A stretch of 64,000 nucleotides of DNA, taken from Schlegelella_A sp036263655 (GTDB taxonomy: Bacteria; Pseudomonadota; Gammaproteobacteria; Burkholderiales; Burkholderiaceae_C). The notes under the pieces were generated by a model, which had not been told where the DNA came from, ran no database searches, and worked only from the letters and a program-made list of their open reading frames with translations. The stretch is from positions 25,205 through 89,204 of the forward strand of contig DATAGP010000051.1 in assembly GCA_036263655.1 (NCBI GenBank). The letters are read 5' to 3'. Position numbers and translations under genes: made by a program. Shown here piece after piece: positions 58,911 to 64,000 of the stretch (position 1 is its first letter; each line of letters begins with the position of its first letter).

Positions 58911-59759
58911 TCAGGCGGGAACGAAGATCGCGTTGTGCGCGATCGCCTCCACCGCGTCGCCTCGCGCCAGCGCGTTCTTGCCCTCGTGCGTGAAGTGGCG
59001 GCTGGCAAGCGCGTAGCCGTGCTCCTGCAGGAAGGCGCTGATGCTGTCCTGCTCGCCGACGTTCAGCTCGACCTGCACCGCGCGCGGCCGCGCCGCGCCC
59101 GCGAGCAGGCGCGACATGCCGCGCAGGATCGGCAGCTCGTTGCCGTCGACGTCGATCTTGACCAGCGTCGGCGGCCGGATCGTCCCCGCCTCGACGAGCC
59201 GGTCGACGCTGGTGCCGTAGATCATCTCGGTCGCCACCGGCACGAACTCGGCTTCGGAGCCCGGCACGCGCCGGTGGCCCAGCTGGCTGGCGCTCGACGC
59301 GGAGGCGAGCGCCTGGTAGTTGAACTCGAACAGGCCGTCCCGGTCCGAGAGGCCGCACGAGAACACGCGCACGCGATCCTGCAGGCCGTTGGCGCCGACG
59401 TTGCGCAGCAGTGCCAGCGAATTGACCTTGTGCGGCTCGAAGGCGTACACGATGCCCGAGCCGCTCGTCCGCAGCGCCGCCGCGATGCTGTAGATGCCGA
59501 TGTTCGCGCCGATGTCCATGAACACGTCGTCGGCGCGCACCTCGGCATCGATCCAGGCCATGGTCCCCTCCTCCTTCACCCAGAGGGAGAGCGGCCGCTG
59601 CGCGTCCATCGCCGTCTCGCACACGTAGGTGGCGGCGCGGCCACGGTCGTCGACGCGGACGCGGACCTGCAGGCGCTTGCGCAGGCTGGAGAAGAGACGC
59701 AGCACCGCCCGCTCCCGGCGCCCCAGGTAGCGCGAGCCGTCCGACGACAACCAGGCCAT
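58911..59759 (-). CDS. FkbM-family methyltransferase
   Basis: A 282-residue SAM methyltransferase of the FkbM type: VFMDIGANIGIYSIAAAL (SAM motif), VYAFEPHKVNSLALLRNV and VKIDVDGNELPILRGMSRLL. FkbM-like enzymes O-methylate sugars or polyketides. The start codon shares one base with the stop of the upstream oxygenase gene (TGATG), so the two are probably co-translated and act on the same or linked substrates. Convergent with lysS. Confidence 0.88.
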   Translation of the reverse strand: MAWLSSDGSRYLGRRERAVLRLFSSLRKRLQVRVRVDDRGRAATYVCETAMDAQRPLSLWVKEEGTMAWIDAEVRADDVFMDIGANIGIYSIAAALRTSGSGIVYAFEPHKVNSLALLRNVGANGLQDRVRVFSCGLSDRDGLFEFNYQALASASSASQLGHRRVPGSEAEFVPVATEMIYGTSVDRLVEAGTIRPPTLVKIDVDGNELPILRGMSRLLAGAARPRAVQVELNVGEQDSISAFLQEHGYALASRHFTHEGKNALARGDAVEAIAHNAIFVPA

Positions 59760-60505
59760 CAGCTCTTGGCCTCGATGTTCACGGTGAGCGTGCGGCGCAG
59801 CGCGTCGGTGCCGGCACCCTTCATCGGCGAGACCGAATGCCAGGAGTTGTAGGTCTTGACGAAGATCACGCACTGGTTGGGCGTGAACTCCCACGTCTTG
59901 AGAACGTCCACGTCGGCGAAGCCGAGGTACTTGTTGACGTGGTTGTAGATCCGCGTGCGGTCCTTGGGCACGACGACGTCGGTGCCGCCGCCCCAGGCCG
60001 GGTTCCACTCGCCCTCGCGCGCCATCGAGAAGACCAGGGTGATGAGCTTCTGCGGCGTGTCGGTGTGCGGCAGGATGTGGCCGCCGTCGGCGCCCATCAT
60101 CGAGAACTCGAAGCGGGCGCTCAGCTCGGTGCGCCGCTTCAGGCGACTGAGCACGCTCGACCGGCGCTCGACCGGCGCCCGCGACACGACGCGGTAGCGG
60201 CTCAGGCCCAGGTCGATGTGCCGGGCCTTCAGGAACTCGAGCACCTGCGGCACGAAAGCGTCGCCCTTGACGTGGGCGTGGAAGCGCTGCCAGTCGGGGT
60301 TGCCGCGGATGAACGCCTCGTACTGCGCCGGATGGTTCACCTCGGACAGTGAGTACTTGTTGCCGAGCGCCGGCTTGAACTCGAACAGCGACCGGTCCGG
60401 GTAGGAGGCGACGAGTCGCTCGTACAGGTCGGCCGCGAAGACCGGCCTGACGACGCCGCTGGGGTAGGGCTCGTAGTCGAACGTCGCGTTGCCGAGATCG
60501 ATCAT
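59759..60505 (-). CDS. 2-oxoglutarate/Fe(II)-dependent oxygenase-like protein
   Basis: A 248-residue protein with an apparent double-stranded beta-helix facial triad: His147-x-Asp149 (LPHTDTPQK) and His223 (NSWHSVSPM), followed by Arg238 (RRTLTVNIE), the arrangement of prolyl-hydroxylase-type 2OG oxygenases. The N-terminal 110 residues are less conserved. The start ATG at 60505 follows the enoyl-CoA hydratase by 14 bases. The substrate is unknown; coupling to FkbM suggests tailoring of a cell-surface glycan or secreted metabolite. Confidence 0.72.
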   Translation of the reverse strand: MIDLGNATFDYEPYPSGVVRPVFAADLYERLVASYPDRSLFEFKPALGNKYSLSEVNHPAQYEAFIRGNPDWQRFHAHVKGDAFVPQVLEFLKARHIDLGLSRYRVVSRAPVERRSSVLSRLKRRTELSARFEFSMMGADGGHILPHTDTPQKLITLVFSMAREGEWNPAWGGGTDVVVPKDRTRIYNHVNKYLGFADVDVLKTWEFTPNQCVIFVKTYNSWHSVSPMKGAGTDALRRTLTVNIEAKS

Positions 60506-60519
60506 TCGCTGCCGCCCTT

Positions 60520-61308
60520 TCAGCGATTCCTGAAGGCGGGCTTGCGCTTGGCAAGGAAGGCCTCCATGCCCTCGCTCTTGTCCTCGGTGCCGAACAGCGA
60601 ATGGAACAGGCGGCGCTCGTACGAGATGCCCTCGGAGAGCGGCGACTCGTAGGCGCGGTTGACGGCTTCCTTGGCCATCATCACGCTCGGCCCGCTGAAG
60701 CCGCAGATCGTCTCCGCCGCGGCGAGCGCGACCTCGAGCAGCTCGGCCGCCGGGACCACGCGCGAGACGAGCCCGGCGCGCTCGGCCTCGGCGGCGTCGA
60801 TCATGCGCGCCGTGAGCACGAGGTCCATCGCCTTGGCCTTGCCGATGGCGCGCGGCAGCCGCTGCGTCCCGCCGGCGCCCGGGATGATGCCGAGCTTGAT
60901 CTCGGGCTGGCCGAATCGCGCGCTGTCGGCGGCGATCACGAGGTCGCACATCATGGCCAGCTCGCAGCCGCCGCCGAGGGCGAAGCCGGCGACGGCCCCG
61001 ATCACCGGCTTCCTCACCTGGCGGATCGTCTCCCAGTTGCGGCTGATGAGGCCCTTCGAGTAGGCGTCGACGAAGCCGTAGGGGAGCATCGCGCCGATGT
61101 CGGCACCTGCCGCGAACGCCTTGTCGCTGCCGGTGAGGACGATGCAGCCGATGCCGTCGTCGGCGTCGAACGCGAGCAGGGCCGCGCCGAGCTCGTCCAT
61201 CAGCGTGTCGTTCAGCGCGTTCAGCTGCTTTGGCCGGTTCAGCGTGATGAGGCCGGTGCGGCGCGCGCCGGCGCCGCGCACGTCGGTGAGGATGCATTCG
61301 TAGGTCAT
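60520..61308 (-). CDS. Enoyl-CoA hydratase
   Basis: Crotonase-superfamily hydratase, 262 residues. The start MTYECILTDVRG, oxyanion-hole segments FAAGADIGAM and AGFALGGGCELAMMCD, and the catalytic Glu in GQPEIKLGIIPGAGGTQRL fit short-chain enoyl-CoA hydratases of beta-oxidation (PaaF/EchA type). In most Burkholderiales this gene is a stand-alone housekeeping unit; here two non-metabolic genes follow in the same orientation. Confidence 0.93.
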   Translation of the reverse strand: MTYECILTDVRGAGARRTGLITLNRPKQLNALNDTLMDELGAALLAFDADDGIGCIVLTGSDKAFAAGADIGAMLPYGFVDAYSKGLISRNWETIRQVRKPVIGAVAGFALGGGCELAMMCDLVIAADSARFGQPEIKLGIIPGAGGTQRLPRAIGKAKAMDLVLTARMIDAAEAERAGLVSRVVPAAELLEVALAAAETICGFSGPSVMMAKEAVNRAYESPLSEGISYERRLFHSLFGTEDKSEGMEAFLAKRKPAFRNR

Positions 61309-61345
61309 GGTCGCCTTCGTCTCTGAAAGGTGAATGATGCCGCGC

Positions 61346-62614
61346 TCAGGACGCGGCGATCTCCGGCTTCTTGGCGATCACCAGCTCGACGAAGCTTCCC
61401 GTCTCCTGCTCGATGCGGATGCGGACCGGCAGGTAGCGCAGCTCCGGCGCGAACCACATGTCGACCATCCAGTCGCCCGGCTTCCTGGTCGCGCGGCGCG
61501 GCTTGAGGTGATAGGTGGCGAGCGGGCCGAAGGGCGTGTGCAGCGTCTGCTCGGCCTGCACGTCGTAGGTCCACAGGCTCATGCTGCGCGGGAGGGCGAG
61601 CGGAACGTCGAAGCTGTTGCCGGCGCGCAGGCGCTCGGGCTGGGTGCCGAACAGCCACGTGAACTGGATGAACTGGCTCGCCGCGTCCTGCACGCCGCGC
61701 AGGCGCTCGCGCTTCTGGCCGTTGGCGAGGACGATCTCGTCGCCGGCGAAGACGACGCTGGCGCGGCGGCGGTCGCGCGTGACGACCTGGGTGTCCTCGT
61801 CGTAGCGGTCCGGCGCGAGCCCGGTGTCGCCGAGGTTGCCCTCGCTGCTCATCCGCCTCGAGAAAAGCGGCGCGAACTCGGGCCCGGCGAACAGGTCGAC
61901 GTGGACCTGGTAGCGCGAGCCGACGCGGATCCACTCGACCTCGGCGCGCCCGGTCAGGTCGCCGCGCCAGTAGCCGGTCAGCAGGTAGCTGACGCGGGTG
62001 GCGGTCGGCCAGGTGAAGGTCGCGCCGCCGGGTGCGGACGCGGCCGTCACCACGCTGTCCGCTGCTGCGCTCGACGCTGCCGAAGACGCCGACGACGCGG
62101 CAGCGGTCAACGCTGCGGCAGCGGCCGCTGCTGCATCGGCGAGAAGCTCCGGCGACTCCGGCGCCGAGGCGGCGAGACCAGCCGCGTCGCCCTGCGACGC
62201 CGCGGCCACTGCCGCCGCGACCGTCGCGGGCGCCGGCCCGGGTGCGGGCGCCGACGCCTCGGGCTCGGCTGCCCGCGCCTTCGCCAGTGCCTCTGCCTCG
62301 GCAACGGCCGAAGCGGCCTTGGCGACCGGCTTGGCCGCGCGTCGGGCGGTCGCGACGCGCGGCCGGGTGGGAGCCGGCGCAGGCGCAGGCGCGGCCACCT
62401 TCGGCGCTTCCGGCTCCAGCGTGCGGACGTACGCGACCTCGATGCGCGCCGGCATCGGCCGACGCGCATCGGCTTCCGCGGCCGCGAGTCGCCGCGCGAG
62501 GTCGCGCGTGACGACACCGTGCAGCAGCGCGACGGCCGCGACCAGCACCGCGAACGCAGCGCGGCGCCGGCCCGACCAGGGCCAGCGGCGCAGGGACGTC
62601 AGCCGGCCAACCAT
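61346..62614 (-). CDS. DUF3108-domain protein with Ala/Pro-rich linker
   Basis: A 422-residue protein with an N-terminal membrane anchor (about 18-36) and a very Ala/Pro-rich linker (about 60-205). A C-terminal DUF3108 domain follows (SYLLTGYWRGDLTGRAEVEWIRVG ... WMVDMWFAPELRYLPVRIRIEQ), predicted to be periplasmic. The family has no firm function and often sits beside purine-nucleotide or hydratase genes in betaproteobacteria. It overlaps the M61 peptidase by 16 bases. The linker has TonB-like composition but no TonB C-terminal domain. Confidence 0.82.
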   Translation of the reverse strand: MVGRLTSLRRWPWSGRRRAAFAVLVAAVALLHGVVTRDLARRLAAAEADARRPMPARIEVAYVRTLEPEAPKVAAPAPAPAPTRPRVATARRAAKPVAKAASAVAEAEALAKARAAEPEASAPAPGPAPATVAAAVAAASQGDAAGLAASAPESPELLADAAAAAAAALTAAASSASSAASSAAADSVVTAASAPGGATFTWPTATRVSYLLTGYWRGDLTGRAEVEWIRVGSRYQVHVDLFAGPEFAPLFSRRMSSEGNLGDTGLAPDRYDEDTQVVTRDRRRASVVFAGDEIVLANGQKRERLRGVQDAASQFIQFTWLFGTQPERLRAGNSFDVPLALPRSMSLWTYDVQAEQTLHTPFGPLATYHLKPRRATRKPGDWMVDMWFAPELRYLPVRIRIEQETGSFVELVIAKKPEIAAS

Positions 62615-64000
62615 GCCTCGTACAGCGAGCGCTCGGCCGCGCTCGCGCCCTCGGCCGGACGCAGCTGGACGGCGCCTTCGCCGCGCAGCGCGGCGATCTC
62701 GAGCGACAGCGACAGCACGCGCTGGTCGCGCGACACCAGCAGGGGAACGGCGGCGCTGCCCTCGAGGCAGCGGAGCGCGTCGTCGAGGCGGCGCAGGCGC
62801 CAGCCGCCGACGGCGATCAGCTCGTCGCCCGCTTCGAGGCCGGCGCCCTCGGCCGCGCCGTCGCGCAGCACGTGGGTGACCTTCACGCCGGTCAGCGCAC
62901 CTTCGCTGACGCGGACGCCGAGCCGCTGCGCGAAGGTCGCCGACTGCCGCTCGACGCTGACGCCGAAGCGCGGCAGCAGCGACGGCAGCGGCAGCTCGTC
63001 GGTGCCGTGCACCCAGGCCGCCAGCTCGGGCGCGAACGAGCGCCCGCCGACCGCCTCGAGCGCGCCGGCGATGTCGCCCTCGTCGATCGGACCGCCGTCG
63101 CTCGACGCCCACAGGCGCCGCATGACGTCGTCGAGCGTGCCGCGCCCTTCGCTGCGCAGCGTCAGGTCGAAGGCCAGAGCGACCAGCGCGCCTTTCGCGT
63201 AGTAGCTGATGGTGGCGTTGGGCGTGTTCTCGTCGGGCCGGTAGTACTTGACCCAGGCGTCGAAGCTCGCCTCGGCCAGGCTCTGCACGCGCCGCCCGGG
63301 CGCGCCGTCGACCGCGTTCACCGTCTTGGCCAGGAGCTTCAGGTAGCGCGGCCCGTCGACGATGCCGCTGCGGGCCACGAAGAGATCGTCGTAGTACGAC
63401 GTGAAGCCTTCGAAGAACCAGAGCAGCTCGGTGTAGTTCTCGCGCGTGTAGTCGAAGGTGGCGAAGTCCCGCGGCCTGAGGCGCTTGACGTTCCAGGCGT
63501 GGAAGTACTCGTGCGAGACCAGGCCCAGCACGCCGATGTAGCCGTCGCCGCGGTCGGGAGCGGCGCCCGGCCCGCCGCCGCCGCGCCGGGGCAGGTCGCG
63601 ACGCGCAGCGACGAGGGCCGTGCTCGCCCGGTGCTCGAGGCCGCCGTGGCCGTCGTCGAGCGCGTTCAGCATGAACACGTAGCGCTCGAACGGCGGCCGG
63701 GCCGTTCCGTGCCAGAAGGCGATCTGCGCTTCGCAGAGCCGGCGGGTGTTGGCGACGAGCTGCTCGCCGTCGAAATCGGGCAGCGCGCCCGCGACCACGA
63801 ACTCGTGCGGCACGCCGGCGGCGTCGAAGCGGCCGCGCCAGAACGGACCGAGCTCCACCGGCGTGTCCACCAGGGCGTCGTAGTCGGGCGCGACGAACTC
63901 GTGCGGCTCGCTCCCGTGCCGCGGCTCGAAGGCCGTCGCCACATCCCATCCGGAAGGCAGGCCGGCGATGGCGATCGCATGCGGCTCGTGCTCGCGACCT
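62599..64000 (-). CDS. M61-family metallopeptidase with PDZ domain (N-terminus beyond window)
   Basis: Glycyl-aminopeptidase-like (M61) peptidase. The visible 467 codons include the zinc site HEYFH (VSHEYFHAWNVKRLRP), the downstream Glu ligand in FEGFTSYYDDL, and a C-terminal PDZ domain (GVKVTHVLRDGAAEGAGLEAGDELIAVGG). The frame is open to the right edge of the window (AIAIAGLPSGWDVATAF), so the start and N-terminal beta domain lie outside. Likely cytoplasmic or periplasmic; not decidable here. Confidence 0.9.
   Translation of the reverse strand, partial: GREHEPHAIAIAGLPSGWDVATAFEPRHGSEPHEFVAPDYDALVDTPVELGPFWRGRFDAAGVPHEFVVAGALPDFDGEQLVANTRRLCEAQIAFWHGTARPPFERYVFMLNALDDGHGGLEHRASTALVAARRDLPRRGGGGPGAAPDRGDGYIGVLGLVSHEYFHAWNVKRLRPRDFATFDYTRENYTELLWFFEGFTSYYDDLFVARSGIVDGPRYLKLLAKTVNAVDGAPGRRVQSLAEASFDAWVKYYRPDENTPNATISYYAKGALVALAFDLTLRSEGRGTLDDVMRRLWASSDGGPIDEGDIAGALEAVGGRSFAPELAAWVHGTDELPLPSLLPRFGVSVERQSATFAQRLGVRVSEGALTGVKVTHVLRDGAAEGAGLEAGDELIAVGGWRLRRLDDALRCLEGSAAVPLLVSRDQRVLSLSLEIAALRGEGAVQLRPAEGASAAERSLYEAWLAG

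Noticed and set aside
1..64000. CRISPR arrays, tRNA or rRNA genes, toxin-antitoxin or phage genes
   Set aside because: I looked for regularly spaced repeats, cloverleaf-like segments and typical protein motifs, and saw none.

Overview
The window is a 64 kb piece of a GC-rich bacterial chromosome, almost certainly from a betaproteobacterium of the order Burkholderiales. Evidence for this is the conserved block yceD-rpmF-plsX-fabHDG-acpP-fabF-(ygfX-like)-rpoE-rseA-rseB-mucD-lepA-lepB-DUF4845-rnc-era-recO-pdxJ-acpS-nagZ, the divergent rluC/rne pair, and an EPS-type MarR regulator at the head of a polysaccharide locus. The species cannot be named from the sequence alone. I see no rRNA, tRNA, insertion sequence, prophage or CRISPR array.

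Layout. Positions 1-4898 (minus) hold a urea ABC transporter, urtABCD, cut off inside urtD at the left edge and preceded by a near-perfect sigma-54 promoter. Positions 5129-8270 carry a small CPBP membrane protease, a Rieske protein, a HAD phosphatase, rluC, and the long structured leader of rne. RNase E (8271-11540) meets nagZ tail to tail over a palindrome. Positions 11565-30735 (minus) are the housekeeping superblock: cell-wall recycling, cofactor and ACP activation, ribosome and RNA maturation, signal peptidase, the sigma-E envelope stress operon, and fatty-acid and phospholipid synthesis with ribosomal protein L32. Many genes overlap by 1-8 bases, which suggests translational coupling. 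Between mucD and lepA lies a compact promoter-hairpin-terminator unit, a candidate small RNA or attenuator.

Positions 30774-33754 hold maf, a tetrapyrrole-methylase-family methyltransferase and rhlE. Positions 33837-57299 are an O-antigen/exopolysaccharide locus of the Wzx/Wzy type. It contains the dTDP-rhamnose genes rfbBDAC, a MarR-EPS regulator, manC, a GDP-fucose-synthase-like SDR, a nucleotide-sugar dehydrogenase with an SDR epimerase, and a five-gene CDP-glucose cassette (rfbF, rfbG, 3,5-epimerase-like, C-methyltransferase, reductase) predicted to make a branched 6-deoxyhexose. These are followed by wzx, three or four glycosyltransferases, two methyltransferases, an inverted wzy-like gene and wecA. 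The distal half (about 47.9-56 kb) has visibly lower GC, as expected for horizontally exchanged O-antigen genes.

Positions 57351-64000 hold lysS, a minus-strand group (enoyl-CoA hydratase, a 2-oxoglutarate-oxygenase-like protein, an FkbM methyltransferase), a DUF3108 protein and an M61 peptidase cut off by the right edge.

The observations most worth a second look are the 65-nt candidate RNA upstream of lepA, the CDP-branched-sugar cassette, the sigma-54 promoter of urtA, the hairpin overlapping the putative promoter of the MarR-EPS regulator, and the hydratase/oxygenase/FkbM group. I did not find a clearly new defence or mobile system.
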